A stretch of 64,000 bases of DNA from Vreelandella neptunia (GTDB taxonomy: Bacteria > Pseudomonadota > Gammaproteobacteria > Pseudomonadales > Halomonadaceae), in NCBI RefSeq assembly GCF_034479615.1, contig NZ_CP140255.1, positions 1,984,001-2,048,000 on the forward strand, read 5' to 3'. Position numbers and translations under genes: made by a program. The notes under the pieces are model-generated. The model searched no databases, had not been told where the DNA came from, and saw only the letters and a list, made by a program, of their open reading frames with translations. This document shows, in pieces, positions 25,157 to 34,958 of this stretch. Every line of letters begins with the position of its first letter. The first letter of the stretch is position 1.

Positions 25157-25184
25157 TTGACACCGCTAGACGATCGTCTAGAAT
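25157..25184 (+). promoter_or_regulatory. nagZ promoter containing a 16-bp perfect palindrome
   Basis: TTGACA (25157-25162) and TAGAAT (25179-25184) are 16 bases apart. The perfect palindrome CTAGACGATCGTCTAG (25166-25181) fills the spacer and overlaps the -10. This is the geometry of a repressor operator, of a form often bound by TetR-family proteins. The regulator is unknown. Confidence 0.65.
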
Positions 25185-25212
25185 CATCGCCCCTTTTAAT
25201 GGACCTATCACG

Positions 25213-26244
25213 ATGACTCAACCGTTAGGCCCGGTCATGCTTGACCTTGAAGGCACCAAATTGACGGCTGCAGAAAAGCGCTTGCTGCTAGACCCGACGG
25301 TCGGGGGCGTTATTCTGTTTGCCCGCAATGTCGAAAATGGCTATCAGGTTCGCAAGCTCTGCAGCGATATTCGCCGCGTGCGTGCTGATTTACTGCTCGC
25401 CGTGGATCAAGAGGGCGGTCGCGTTCAACGCATCAAAGAGGGGTTAACACGCCTGCCAGCCATGGCGCGTATCGGTGAGAGCTACCGCACCACCCCGGAA
25501 GAGGGGCTGGCGTTAGCCAAAGATGCCGGCTGGTTGTTAGGTATGGAGATGGCTGCCTGTGGTTTGGATCTGAGCTTCGCCCCGGTATTAGATGTTGAGA
25601 GCGGTCTGTCCAGCGTTATCGGCGATCGTAGTTTTAGTAGTGACCCCCAGCACGTGGCGCAACTAGGTAGCGCCTTTATTCAAGGGCTTCATGATGCCGG
25701 TATGGCTGCTGTGGGCAAGCACTTTCCCGGCCACGGCGGGGTTGCGGCGGACTCCCACGTTGCCTTGCCAGTAGACGATCGCCCGCTGGAAGTGATTAAA
25801 CAGCACGATCTTGTGCCCTTTACCCAATTAGCCCCGCAGTTAGATGGGGTCATGCCGGCGCACGTTATTTATAGTGCTTTCGATACGCGCCCAGCAGGAT
25901 TTTCACCCAGTTGGTTGGGTATGTTGCGGGAATCGCTTGGCTTTAAAGGCTGCGTTTTTTCTGATGATCTGAGTATGGCAGGCGCCCACGAAGCGGGAGA
26001 CCCCAAAGCGCGTGCCCAGGCAGCGCTGGCAGCTGGGTGCGATATGCTATTGGTTTGTAATGACCGGGCCGCTGCGCTTGAAGTGATGGAAGCATGCCAA
26101 GGAATCAATTCTAAACGCCCCGCTAAACTGCGTTATAGCCGAGCACGGCCAGACCTAGACGCGCTGAGTGCACTGGGCCGTTGGCGTCGTACTCATGCTA
26201 AGTTGGAAGCGCTAGCGGATAAGCCGAAGCCCAGCGCTGATTAA
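25213..26244 (+). CDS. nagZ: Beta-N-acetylhexosaminidase NagZ
   Basis: NagZ removes GlcNAc from GlcNAc-anhydroMurNAc peptides in the cytoplasm during peptidoglycan recycling. Its products can induce AmpC-type beta-lactamase. The 343-residue glycoside hydrolase family 3 protein shows GVILFARN, VDQEGGRVQR, the flexible loop KHFPGHGG (Lys169-His170, catalytic His174 region) and the nucleophile-bearing FSDDLSM (about Asp251). The ATG at 25213 gives the usual N terminus, and an extension to 25132 would cross the promoter. The hpt gene follows 45 bases later, probably co-transcribed. Confidence 0.95.
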   Translation: MTQPLGPVMLDLEGTKLTAAEKRLLLDPTVGGVILFARNVENGYQVRKLCSDIRRVRADLLLAVDQEGGRVQRIKEGLTRLPAMARIGESYRTTPEEGLALAKDAGWLLGMEMAACGLDLSFAPVLDVESGLSSVIGDRSFSSDPQHVAQLGSAFIQGLHDAGMAAVGKHFPGHGGVAADSHVALPVDDRPLEVIKQHDLVPFTQLAPQLDGVMPAHVIYSAFDTRPAGFSPSWLGMLRESLGFKGCVFSDDLSMAGAHEAGDPKARAQAALAAGCDMLLVCNDRAAALEVMEACQGINSKRPAKLRYSRARPDLDALSALGRWRRTHAKLEALADKPKPSAD

Positions 26245-26289
26245 ATCCCTTACTTAAATAAAGCTTTTCACCCGCCGTGGAGTTGGTAG

Positions 26290-26868
26290 ATGTCAAAGTT
26301 GGATAAAGAAGCATTAGAGTCGCTGGACTCGATGCGCGAGCTGATGGATAACGCCGACTGCCTAATTTCTCAGCAAGAGGTAGAGAGGGCGCTGGATCGT
26401 ATGGCGGAAGAGATTACTCGGGATTTAGGCGATAAACTGCCGGTTTTTTACTGCGTAATGAATGGTGGCTTGATTACCACCGGTCATCTGCTTACCCGCT
26501 TGGGCTTTCCGCTGGAAGTGGATTATCTGCATGCCACTCGCTACCGTAACGAGCTGCGCGGAGGCGAGCTGTTTTGGCGCGTTTCACCTGAAGTGCCCAT
26601 GGCGGGCCGTCACGTAGTGATTGTTGACGATATCCTGGACGAGGGTGCGACCCTGGCGGCTATTTTGGCATACTGCGAAGAAGCTCAGGCCGCCAGCGTC
26701 ACCACAGCGGTACTGGTGGATAAACAGCACAACCGCAAAGCCGTGCCCGGTTTGAAAGCTGACTACTGCAGCCTTGAAGTCGCTGACCGCTACGTGTTTG
26801 GCTTTGGTATGGATTACAAAGGCTACTGGCGCAACGCACCGGGGATTTTTGCCCCCAAAGGCATGTAA
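26290..26868 (+). CDS. hpt: Hypoxanthine-guanine phosphoribosyltransferase
   Basis: This salvage enzyme makes IMP or GMP from hypoxanthine or guanine plus PRPP. The 192-residue product has a flexible-loop region LHATRYRNELRGGELFW and the PRPP signature HVVIVDDILDEGAT, and ends with DRYVFGFGMDYKGYWRNAPGI. The Asp-Glu before the Gly in the PRPP loop is typical of the pseudomonad-type hypoxanthine PRTs linked to nagZ. A GC stem GCCCCC/GGGGGC spans its 3' end without a T-run. Confidence 0.9.
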   Translation: MSKLDKEALESLDSMRELMDNADCLISQQEVERALDRMAEEITRDLGDKLPVFYCVMNGGLITTGHLLTRLGFPLEVDYLHATRYRNELRGGELFWRVSPEVPMAGRHVVIVDDILDEGATLAAILAYCEEAQAASVTTAVLVDKQHNRKAVPGLKADYCSLEVADRYVFGFGMDYKGYWRNAPGIFAPKGM

Positions 26869-26911
26869 TTCACTGGGGGCTTGCGCAGTTTATCACTTGC
26901 GTAGTTTTGCA

Positions 26912-27745
26912 TTAGCGGGGCGAAAAACGCCTCGCTAAGCCTGTTTCAGCAATCATCCGCGTTGAAATCTCCTCCACCGAGAAGCGCGTCGCATCGATAT
27001 ACGGAATGTGCATGGTGCGGTAGAGCGACTCGGCCTGTTCCACTTCTTGTAGGCACTGATCCATTGAGCTATAGCGGCTGTTGGGGCGTCTTTCATTGCG
27101 AATTGCCGATAAGCGTCGCGCATCGATGGTTAACCCAAACAGCTTTTGCCGATGGGGCACGAGCGCTTTGGGTAACTTCAACATACCATCTTCATCTAAA
27201 TCGTCTTCTGTCAGCGGATAGTTAGCTGCTCGAATGCCAAACTGCAGTGCCAGATAAAGCGAGGTAGGGGTTTTGCCGCAGCGCGAGACGCCAACCAGGA
27301 TGATATCCGCTTTATCGTATTGGTGGGTGCGTGCACCGTCATCATTATCCAGCGCGAAGTGGACGGAGTGGATACGATCCATATAGACATCATCGCTGCC
27401 AATCGAGTGAGTGCGTCCAACGCTGTAGGAAGAGTGGGTCTCCAGCTCTTGCTCTAAGGGCTCCAGGAAGGTTGAAAAAATATCGACTTTAAACCCGGAT
27501 GCCTGACGAATGACGTCACGAATTTGCTGATCCACAATGGTGTCGATAATGATTGGTCGATGACCATCGCGATTGGCCGTCGACTCAATAATCGCTGCTA
27601 ACGCCTGCGCTTTTTCCAACGTATCGATGTAGGGCTTGGTCTGCATATCAATCTCAACATCGCTGAACTGGGCCAGCAAGCTTCGTCCTAAACTTTCCGC
27701 CGTGATGCCGGTACCATCTGAAATAAAAAAAGCCGTACGTTTCAT
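26912..27745 (-). CDS. ppsR: PEP synthase regulatory kinase/pyrophosphorylase
   Basis: PpsR (DUF299, PSRP) inactivates PEP synthase by ADP-dependent phosphorylation of an active-site Thr and reactivates it by Pi-dependent dephosphorylation. The product of 277 residues begins [18 protein letters not shown] and has a P-loop [11 protein letters not shown] and the [10 protein letters not shown] block. The ATG at 27745 is chosen; an upstream GTG is in frame but unneeded. It is divergent from its target ppsA, the usual arrangement. Confidence 0.95.
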   Translation of the reverse strand: MKRTAFFISDGTGITAESLGRSLLAQFSDVEIDMQTKPYIDTLEKAQALAAIIESTANRDGHRPIIIDTIVDQQIRDVIRQASGFKVDIFSTFLEPLEQELETHSSYSVGRTHSIGSDDVYMDRIHSVHFALDNDDGARTHQYDKADIILVGVSRCGKTPTSLYLALQFGIRAANYPLTEDDLDEDGMLKLPKALVPHRQKLFGLTIDARRLSAIRNERRPNSRYSSMDQCLQEVEQAESLYRTMHIPYIDATRFSVEEISTRMIAETGLARRFSPR

Positions 27746-28001
27746 AACTAAATCCACGGGTGAGTGATACGCCTATTGTGAGCCGAGCTGTTTGCCAGCA
27801 CAACGTGCCATCTCTAATAGGGTTTTCTGCATCGAATACGCCCGACTACATAAATAGCCCAAAAAGCCCTGCTGTTGTAAAAATCCTCCACTCTCTTCGC
27901 TATTAGACCAATGGCGAATATATTGGCGCGGTGCTAGGGTGTCTCAATCAATTATCCATGATCGTCAAGGTCATGCAGATATCTATGAGCGAGGGGGTTA
28001 C

Positions 28002-30377
28002 GTGGAAGAGTACATTCTGTGGTTCGATCAGTTGGGCATGGCGGACGTCGAACGCGTAGGTGGTAAAAACGCCTCGCTGGGTGAAATGATATCTAACCTG
28101 TCCGGTGCTGGCGTGACGGTTCCTGGCGGTTTTGCCACCACCGCCCACGCTTATCGTGAATTTCTCTCCCATGAAGGATTAAACGAACGCATTAATGCCA
28201 CCCTGGCACGCTTGGACGTCGATGACGTTAAGGCGCTGGCCGAGGCGGGTCGCAATATACGCCAATGGATCATTGACACGCCGCTACCCCCTAGCTTTGA
28301 AGCGGCCCTGCGCGATGCCTACGGCCAGCTGCAGCAACAGCACCCGCAACTGAAAGTAGCCGTGCGCAGCTCAGCCACCGCGGAAGATCTCCCCGATGCC
28401 TCCTTTGCAGGCCAACAGGAAACCTTCCTGAATATTGAAGGCTTCGACAATATCAAGCGTGCAGTGCACGAGGTTTTTGCTTCGCTGTTTAACGATCGTG
28501 CGATCTCCTACCGAGTGCACCGCGGCTACGCCCACGAAAATGTCGCCTTGTCGGCGGGCGTTCAGAAAATGGTGCGTTCAGAGACCGGCGCGGCCGGCGT
28601 CATGTTTACCCTGGACACCGAGTCTGGTTTTAAAGACGCGGTTTTTGTCACTGGCTCCTGGGGCCTGGGCGAAACCGTGGTACAGGGCGCCGTCAATCCC
28701 GATGAGTTCTACGTGCACAAGCCGACACTGGCTGCGGGCCGCCCGGCGGTGCTGCGCCGTAATTTGGGTTCCAAGCTGATCAAGATGGTTTATGGCCAAG
28801 ATGCCAGCGCTGGTAAATCGGTTGAAACCATCGATGTGCCCCATGCCGACCGCGGCCGCTTCTGTATCAACGATCAGCAAGTGATGGATCTGGCCCGTCA
28901 GGCAATGACTATCGAGCAGCACTACCAGCGGCCCATGGATATTGAGTGGGCATTAGATGGCGATGATGGCCGGCTTTACATCGTCCAGGCGCGTCCTGAA
29001 ACGGTGGTGTCCCAGCAGGAGGGCGGCAAGCTTGAGCGTTTTCAGCTGCGTGAAAAGGGCCGCACGCTAATAACCGGTCGAGCGATTGGTCAACGCATTG
29101 GCCGGGGTACCGTTAAAGTGGTGTTAAGTCCAGACGACATGGACAAGATCCATGATGGCGATATCCTGGTCACTGACATGACTGACCCTGATTGGGAACC
29201 GATCATGAAACGTGCTTCCGCGATCGTCACCAATCGCGGTGGGCGCACCTGTCATGCGGCGATTATCGCCCGCGAATTGGGTATCCCCGCTGTGGTTGGC
29301 TGTGGTGATGCGACTACCCAGCTAAAAGAGGGTATCGACGTCACGGTTTCTTGTGCGGAAGGCGACACCGGCAATGTGTACGAAGGGCTGTTGGAGTTTG
29401 ATTGCAAAGTCTCCAGCGTCGATGCGATGCCGGAAATACCCTTTAAAATTATGATGAATGTGGGCAACCCTGACCGCGCCTTTGGTTTTGCCAGTCTGCC
29501 TCACGCAGGCGTGGGTTTAGCGCGTTTGGAATTTATCATTAACCGCATGATCGGCGTCCACCCTAAAGCGCTGTTGGAGTACGACACCCTGCCGGTTGAT
29601 CTACAGCAGGTGATCGATTTACGTACTGCAGGTTACACCGACCCGGTCAGCTTCTATGTCGATAAACTGGTTGAAGGTATCTCCACGCTAGCGGCAGCGT
29701 TCCATCCCCAGCGCGTTATCGTACGGCTGTCCGACTTTAAATCCAACGAATACGAAAACCTGATTGGCGGCAAACTCTATGAGCCGGGTGAAGAGAACCC
29801 CATGCTCGGTTTCCGGGGTGCATCGCGCTACATTTCAGAGGCGTTCAGGCCCTGCTTTGAACTCGAGTGCCGAGCGCTCAAGCGGGTGCGTGAAGAGATG
29901 GGCTTCGAGAATATCGAAATCATGGTGCCCTTTGTGCGTACCACCGACGAAGCACGTGAGGTGGTAGAGCTGTTGGCGGCTAATGGCCTAGAGCGTGGTG
30001 GCCCCACCGGGCTTAAAGTGATTATGATGTGTGAGCTTCCCGCCAACGCGCTGCTGGCCGATGAGTTCCTTGAGTATTTTGATGGTTTCTCGATTGGCTC
30101 AAACGACCTGACCCAGTTAACGTTAGGTTTGGATCGTGATTCCGGCATAGTGGCGCATCTGTTTGACGAGCGTAATGGGGCGGTTAAAAAGCTCCTGGCC
30201 ATGGCCATTCAAGCCTGTAAGGCAAAGGGCAAATATGTCGGTATATGCGGGCAGGGGCCGTCAGACCACCCTGATTTGGCTAAATGGTTGATGGAGCAGG
30301 GTATCGATTCTGTATCACTCAACCCGGATGCGGTGCTGGAGACCTGGTTTATGCTCGCAGGGCAAAAAATCGACTAA
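28002..30377 (+). CDS. ppsA: Phosphoenolpyruvate synthase
   Basis: PpsA converts pyruvate, ATP and water to PEP, AMP and Pi for gluconeogenesis. Starting from the GTG at 28002 gives 791 residues, the usual length, and GAGGGGG lies just before it. An in-frame start at 27939 would add 21 unrelated residues. Domains in order are an N-terminal ATP-grasp nucleotide-binding domain ([31 protein letters not shown]), the swivelling domain with catalytic His418 in [10 protein letters not shown], and the PEP/pyruvate TIM barrel ending with [11 protein letters not shown] and GICGQGPSD. The Thr before the catalytic His is the PpsR target. Confidence 0.97.
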   Translation: MEEYILWFDQLGMADVERVGGKNASLGEMISNLSGAGVTVPGGFATTAHAYREFLSHEGLNERINATLARLDVDDVKALAEAGRNIRQWIIDTPLPPSFEAALRDAYGQLQQQHPQLKVAVRSSATAEDLPDASFAGQQETFLNIEGFDNIKRAVHEVFASLFNDRAISYRVHRGYAHENVALSAGVQKMVRSETGAAGVMFTLDTESGFKDAVFVTGSWGLGETVVQGAVNPDEFYVHKPTLAAGRPAVLRRNLGSKLIKMVYGQDASAGKSVETIDVPHADRGRFCINDQQVMDLARQAMTIEQHYQRPMDIEWALDGDDGRLYIVQARPETVVSQQEGGKLERFQLREKGRTLITGRAIGQRIGRGTVKVVLSPDDMDKIHDGDILVTDMTDPDWEPIMKRASAIVTNRGGRTCHAAIIARELGIPAVVGCGDATTQLKEGIDVTVSCAEGDTGNVYEGLLEFDCKVSSVDAMPEIPFKIMMNVGNPDRAFGFASLPHAGVGLARLEFIINRMIGVHPKALLEYDTLPVDLQQVIDLRTAGYTDPVSFYVDKLVEGISTLAAAFHPQRVIVRLSDFKSNEYENLIGGKLYEPGEENPMLGFRGASRYISEAFRPCFELECRALKRVREEMGFENIEIMVPFVRTTDEAREVVELLAANGLERGGPTGLKVIMMCELPANALLADEFLEYFDGFSIGSNDLTQLTLGLDRDSGIVAHLFDERNGAVKKLLAMAIQACKAKGKYVGICGQGPSDHPDLAKWLMEQGIDSVSLNPDAVLETWFMLAGQKID

Positions 30378-30402
30378 TCAAGCCTACATTGGTTTTTACT
30401 TT

Positions 30403-30436
30403 ACGCCCGGCCATTGTGCCGGGCGTTGATGTTTTA
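30403..30436 (+). terminator. Intrinsic terminator after ppsA
   Basis: ACGCCCGGC (30403-30411) and GCCGGGCGT (30418-30426) form a 9-bp stem with a 6-base loop, followed by TGATGTTTTAA. The T-tract is imperfect but the stem is strong and correctly placed. Confidence 0.7.
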
Positions 30437-30487
30437 ATAGGCTACTCTTCTGGAGTGGTTTTTTAACTTGTCATGGAGAGCGCTGAG

Positions 30488-32278
30488 ATGTCACCAAAAT
30501 CGGTTAAGTTTGCGCTACCTGTTCTGCTGGTAGCGCCATTGTATAGCTGGGGGTTTAGCTATGAGACACCCTCCATTTCTCCTGAAAGCGAATCGGGCTA
30601 CGAAGAGAAGCCCGGCTGGGAAGCTGAGTCGTTTGCGGTAGCAGCAGCTAACCCGCTCGCCACCGATGCCGGTTACCAAGTCCTTAAAGCCGGTGGTAAT
30701 GCCATTGATGCGGCCATTGCGGTACAGATGGTGTTGAACCTGGTCGAGCCGCAATCCAGTGGTATTGGTGGTGGTGCTTTTCTGATGCACTTCGATGGCG
30801 ATGAAGTGCGTGCCTACGATGGTCGTGAAACCGCTCCCCAAGGCGTTAACGGTGAGCTGTTTATGCAAGATGGTGAGCCGCTGGCGTTTAATGAAGCAGT
30901 GGTTAGCGGTCTCTCAGTGGGCGTGCCGGGCACGCTGCGCATGCTGGAAAAAGCCCACGCTGAGCACGGTGAGCTAGCCTGGGAGGAGCTATTTACCCCG
31001 GCAATCACTTTGGCCGAGGAGGGCTTTGAGGTTAGCAATCGGTTGCATACCAGCTTGGCAAACGATGAGTTTCTGCGCCAAGACCCAGTAGCGAGCAAGT
31101 TTTATTATGATTCAGACGGTGAGGCTATCGCCGTTGGCGAAACGCTCAAAAACCCAGCGTTGGCAGCCGTTCTTCGCCGCGTTGCTGAGCAAGGCAGCGT
31201 CGCCTTGCACGAAGGAACCGTGGCACAAGACATTGTTGAGCGCGTTCAGAACCACCCTGAGCGCCCTGGTGGTTTGACGATTGAGGACATGAGCGGGTAC
31301 GAAGCGCTTACCCGTGAGCCGCTATGCACGCCTTGGCAGCAGTGGGAAGTATGCGGTTTTCCACCACCCTCATCGGGTCATCTGACCGTGATGCAGATTT
31401 TAGGTATGCTTGATCAGCAGCCACTGCTTGAAGCCCCATTAGACAGTGGTGCTGCAAGCAGTGGGTGGCTGCATCAATTCTTGGAAGCCTCGCGCTTGGC
31501 CTTTGCGGATCGTGGCCGTTACATCGCCGATCCTGACTTTGTCGAGGCGCCGGGAGGCGACTGGTCACTAATGCTAGCCCCGGAATACTTGGAGCAGCGC
31601 AGTGCACTTATCGAAGAGATGAGTATGGGCGACAGCGCTGAACCGGGTAACCCTGGGGAGCTAGACGTTAGCTGGGCTAGCCAGCCTGAACAGCCCGAGT
31701 ACGGTACCAGCCATATCAGTATTGTCGATGAGGAGGGCACCGCGGTGGCTATGACCACCACTATTGAGCAGGCGTTTGGTTCGCGGATTATGTCCGATGG
31801 TGGCACGGGGTTAGCGGGAGGCTTCCTGCTCAATAACGAGCTCACCGATTTTTCATTTACACCTGAAGTGGATGGCGATCCCGTAGCAAACCGGGTAGAG
31901 CCTGGCAAGCGCCCACGCTCTAGCATGAGCCCGACCTTGGTATTTGATCAAGAAACCGGCGAGCTAGTCGCCAGCTTGGGCTCACCTGGTGGCGCCGCAA
32001 TTATTCATTACACCGCCCGTACGCTGGTAGCGCTGCGCGACTGGGGGCTAAGCGCTCAAGAGGCGCTCAACCTTCCCCATGCTATTACGCTGGGCGGGGA
32101 TGTCTATGTGGAAGAGGGGCGTTTTCCTAAGGCGACCATCGAATCACTGCGCGAGCGTGGCCATGTGGTAAGCGAGCGGGAGCTAACCAGCGGCCTTCAA
32201 GCCATTATGCGCCTTGATGATGGCACCCTGTTTGGTGGTGCTGACCCCCGGCGCGAAGGGGTGGTAATGGGTGACTAG
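30488..32278 (+). CDS. ggt: Gamma-glutamyltransferase
   Basis: GGT cleaves or transfers the gamma-glutamyl group of glutathione and related peptides in the periplasm. The product of 596 residues starts with a signal-peptide-like segment (VKFALPVLLVAPLYSWGFS). The large-subunit landmarks are AANPLATDAGYQVLKAGGNA, EPQSSGIGGGAF and DGRETAP. Autoprocessing should occur before Thr407 in YGTSHISI, and the small subunit has GFLLNNELTDF, GKRPRSSMSPT and SLGSPGG. ATG 30488 follows GGAG, while the ATG at 30473 contains that ribosome site and is rejected. It is convergent with the GDPD gene, 8 bases apart. Confidence 0.94.
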   Translation: MSPKSVKFALPVLLVAPLYSWGFSYETPSISPESESGYEEKPGWEAESFAVAAANPLATDAGYQVLKAGGNAIDAAIAVQMVLNLVEPQSSGIGGGAFLMHFDGDEVRAYDGRETAPQGVNGELFMQDGEPLAFNEAVVSGLSVGVPGTLRMLEKAHAEHGELAWEELFTPAITLAEEGFEVSNRLHTSLANDEFLRQDPVASKFYYDSDGEAIAVGETLKNPALAAVLRRVAEQGSVALHEGTVAQDIVERVQNHPERPGGLTIEDMSGYEALTREPLCTPWQQWEVCGFPPPSSGHLTVMQILGMLDQQPLLEAPLDSGAASSGWLHQFLEASRLAFADRGRYIADPDFVEAPGGDWSLMLAPEYLEQRSALIEEMSMGDSAEPGNPGELDVSWASQPEQPEYGTSHISIVDEEGTAVAMTTTIEQAFGSRIMSDGGTGLAGGFLLNNELTDFSFTPEVDGDPVANRVEPGKRPRSSMSPTLVFDQETGELVASLGSPGGAAIIHYTARTLVALRDWGLSAQEALNLPHAITLGGDVYVEEGRFPKATIESLRERGHVVSERELTSGLQAIMRLDDGTLFGGADPRREGVVMGD

Positions 32279-32286
32279 GCCAATTT

Positions 32287-34179
32287 CTATTGGCGAAGCC
32301 AGTTGCGCAGCTTTACTAGCATCAGCGCACCGTCGCTTAATTCGCGACGGACTTGAATAAGCTCGGTTAAACGGTCTGGGTAGTCGGTGATAATCGCATC
32401 GACACCCAGGTCAATTAGCGTCGACATTCTGGCTCGATCATTAACGGTCCAGGCGTGTATTTCGTAGCCATACAGTCGTGCTAAGTGAATTTCCCCTTCC
32501 GTAATGCGATTATGGCGTAGCCCAAGGGCAGCAAAGTCACGCCGGTTTAGGGTGCCGGGCAGAATAAGCTGAGCCAGCAAGGTAACGCGCAGCGATGGCG
32601 CTCGCTGACTCAAATACTCCAGTAATGATGGCGACATGGTTGCCATGCGCATATCCATTAGCGCATTGGGAAAACCGCACGCTGTATAGCCATCGAAGGC
32701 GCTTTGTTGTGTCGCCCAGCAGCGATAGCGCACATCGCTCTCTGCATTTAAGGCCTCAATAACGGCATCGGCTAGCGCCTGTTCTTGGCCCGGCAGCGGC
32801 TTGATGTCGATCATTAGTCCGGCTTTTCCACGTACCCTGTGCAGCGCTTCATCCAAGCCTGGAATGTTCTCACCTTGAAAAGCATCGCCGAACCAGCTTC
32901 CAACATCGAATTGGCTGAGTTGCTCTCTGGTAAGCTCGCCAAACTCACGGTTGTCGCCGGTTAACCGTGCCATGCTGCGGTCGTGGTAAAGCATAACCTG
33001 CTGGTCACGGCTCAAACGTACGTCTATCTCGATATAGTCAGCGCCATCAAGCAGCGACTGCTCCAGCGCGGCAAGGGTATTTTCAGGTGCCACCATGGAG
33101 CTTCCACGGTGGGCAATCACCGCGACGTTGTCACGTATCTCAAAGCTATTGAGTATCCACCACGCTTGAAGACCGGCAAAAATAAGTACGCTCAGCTCTA
33201 CCGCCCAGGCCAGTTTGCCTGCGTTAACATCCTCAGGTGGCGGTGCAGGGCGAGCTTCTCGATGGGCCAGCTGCATATAGAGACAGGCGGAAAGCAGCGC
33301 ATTGGCGGCAATACCGATGAAGGTAATGGCCAGGGTGACCAGCACATAGCCAAGTAAATACGCCAGCATCGCTGGGATGAGCACGGCATTATGCTCCGGC
33401 AGCCACCACAGAAGCGGCGTGAATAGCCGGTCAAAGAGCAGTGTCACCAGTAGCGGCAGGCTAACAATGACGACCAATAGTAGAAGTACTGCTGCGCCAA
33501 TGGAGCGGCGCCAGCCGCGGGTTAGGCTAACGCTTCGTTTAAGTGCCTGCCAGGGATTACACTCTTCCAAGGCAACAAAGGGCAGCGCCAAGAGCCATCG
33601 CAGGTAGAGCCATGATGCCGCCCATACCCAGGTAATAAGCAGTGGTAGTGCGCAAGCTATGAAATACCACAGTGAGGGAGGGCGCACACGCTGTAGATAG
33701 TAAGGGTCTATACCGCTCAGCCAGAAATCGTAAAGCCATGCTAGGCCGGCCATAAAGGGGGCGAGCAGTAGTAAGTGGGTGCCTACCTGCAGTATGACGA
33801 GACCTGCCAGGGCAGGCAGCCGACGAGTGCTTAGCCAGAGTGCTTCAAGAGCCAGCCGATAGTGATTTTCACGGGGCCTGACGGCAACCTGCAGCATGCC
33901 TGCCTGCTGCCAGTAAATAATCAGAAACGCGAACCCAAGCCCCACCAGCATGCCTACTAAACCCAGCGGGCTAAACAGTAGCGAGATCAATTCATCGTTG
34001 GTGACCACGGTTCGGTTGAGCTGGGCCAGCAGCCAGCGAGTTACCCAGGTGATCGCTGGCAGCAGCAAGGCTGAGGCGAGCAGCGTAAAAAACAGGTGAT
34101 AGGCGATCAGTGGACGAAGATGATCGCGTAACGTGCGCAGTAAGGCAGAGCCAAGATAGGTCAAAGGCTGCATCGTCAT
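32287..34179 (-). CDS. Membrane-fused glycerophosphodiester phosphodiesterase
   Basis: The product of about 630 residues has an N-terminal integral membrane region of about 350 residues with some eight hydrophobic helices, matching the GDPDase_memb domain. A GDPD catalytic domain follows, with AHRGSSMVAPENTLAA, the metal-binding ADYIEIDVRLSRD, MLYHDRSMARLTG, MIDIKP and a final ITDYPDRL. GDPDs hydrolyse glycerophosphodiesters to glycerol-3-phosphate and an alcohol. The active site probably faces the periplasm or the membrane surface. The start is uncertain: ATGs at 34179 and 34173 lack a strong ribosome site. It lies downstream of rraA on the same strand. Confidence 0.85.
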   Translation of the reverse strand: MTMQPLTYLGSALLRTLRDHLRPLIAYHLFFTLLASALLLPAITWVTRWLLAQLNRTVVTNDELISLLFSPLGLVGMLVGLGFAFLIIYWQQAGMLQVAVRPRENHYRLALEALWLSTRRLPALAGLVILQVGTHLLLLAPFMAGLAWLYDFWLSGIDPYYLQRVRPPSLWYFIACALPLLITWVWAASWLYLRWLLALPFVALEECNPWQALKRSVSLTRGWRRSIGAAVLLLLVVIVSLPLLVTLLFDRLFTPLLWWLPEHNAVLIPAMLAYLLGYVLVTLAITFIGIAANALLSACLYMQLAHREARPAPPPEDVNAGKLAWAVELSVLIFAGLQAWWILNSFEIRDNVAVIAHRGSSMVAPENTLAALEQSLLDGADYIEIDVRLSRDQQVMLYHDRSMARLTGDNREFGELTREQLSQFDVGSWFGDAFQGENIPGLDEALHRVRGKAGLMIDIKPLPGQEQALADAVIEALNAESDVRYRCWATQQSAFDGYTACGFPNALMDMRMATMSPSLLEYLSQRAPSLRVTLLAQLILPGTLNRRDFAALGLRHNRITEGEIHLARLYGYEIHAWTVNDRARMSTLIDLGVDAIITDYPDRLTELIQVRRELSDGALMLVKLRNWLRQ

Positions 34180-34272
34180 TAAACGGTAAGAATGAGTCAC
34201 CAGGGTGGCAGTAACCGCCACACCTGGCAAGGGCCTCTTTTAAGACAAATTTAATGACTACGGAGGTCGTTG

Positions 34273-34767
34273 TTAAGAAAGTGGTAGCTCTTGCTCGGCA
34301 ACAATAATGCCGTTGTTATCCGCATACAACCACTGGCCAGGCTGAAGAGTAACGCCGGCAAAGGTAACGCCGATATCTCGCTGTCCCTCGCCACGTTTTT
34401 CGCTTTTGCGCGGATGGCTACCTAGCGCCTGAACACCAATGGGCAGAGAGGCGAGTATCTCCACATCGCGCACGCAGCCGTACATAACGACCCCCGCCCA
34501 GCCGTTGGCGACGGCCTGCTCGGCGAGCATATCCCCCAGCATGGCGCAGCGGTGCGAACCACCCGCATCAACCACCAGCACCGCGCCGTTGCCCGGCTCG
34601 GCAACGGCCTGTTTCACCATGGAGTTATCTTCAAAGCATTTGATTGTACGAATAGGGCCATAGAAAGCTTCAAGCCCGCCAAAATTGGCAAACATCGGGT
34701 CAAGCACCGTAACCTCTGGGTGCGCATCGCAGAGATCGGGCGTCACGATATCAATCGAATGGGTCAT
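34273..34767 (-). CDS. rraA: Ribonuclease E activity regulator RraA
   Basis: In E. coli, RraA binds RNase E and inhibits mRNA decay. The fold is that of an aldolase-like protein, and some homologues are oxaloacetate decarboxylases or HMG aldolases. The 164-residue product is colinear with E. coli Rra[28 protein letters not shown]-type [30 protein letters not shown] and [18 protein letters not shown] precedes the ATG. A possible functional partner here is the RNA-decay machinery in general, since an RNase J-like gene is also present. Confidence 0.93.
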   Translation of the reverse strand: MTHSIDIVTPDLCDAHPEVTVLDPMFANFGGLEAFYGPIRTIKCFEDNSMVKQAVAEPGNGAVLVVDAGGSHRCAMLGDMLAEQAVANGWAGVVMYGCVRDVEILASLPIGVQALGSHPRKSEKRGEGQRDIGVTFAGVTLQPGQWLYADNNGIIVAEQELPLS

Positions 34768-34825
34768 TACACGCTCCTAAGGGTAAACACTGTTGTATTA
34801 CCGATCAGTTTAGAAAGGTAGAGCA

Positions 34826-34864
34826 TAAAAAAACGCCCCGCCCTGTAAAACAGTGGCGGGGCGT
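34826..34864 (-). terminator. Intrinsic terminator after acnB
   Basis: On the minus strand ACGCCCCGCC and GGCGGGGCGT form a perfect 10-bp stem with a 12-base loop, followed by seven T residues (A-run at 34826-34833 on the plus strand). It lies about 95 bases past the acnB stop and before rraA. Confidence 0.9.
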
Positions 34865-34958
34865 TCGGTCATCGGCTCAGAAAATGCAATGTTTCACATC
34901 TTCTGCGATGGTGCGAGCATCGGCGATGGGGCGGTCTGTTTCAAGTGCTTAATAAGCG

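Noticed and set aside
26849..26877. GCCCCC/GGGGGC stem at the hpt 3' end as an intrinsic terminator
   Set aside because: The 5' arm is inside the coding region and no T-run follows. It is too weak to call.
32279..32294. GCCAAT-TTCT-ATTGGC hairpin between ggt and the GDPD gene
   Set aside because: Short, lacks a T-run and lies largely in GDPD coding sequence, so it is probably incidental.
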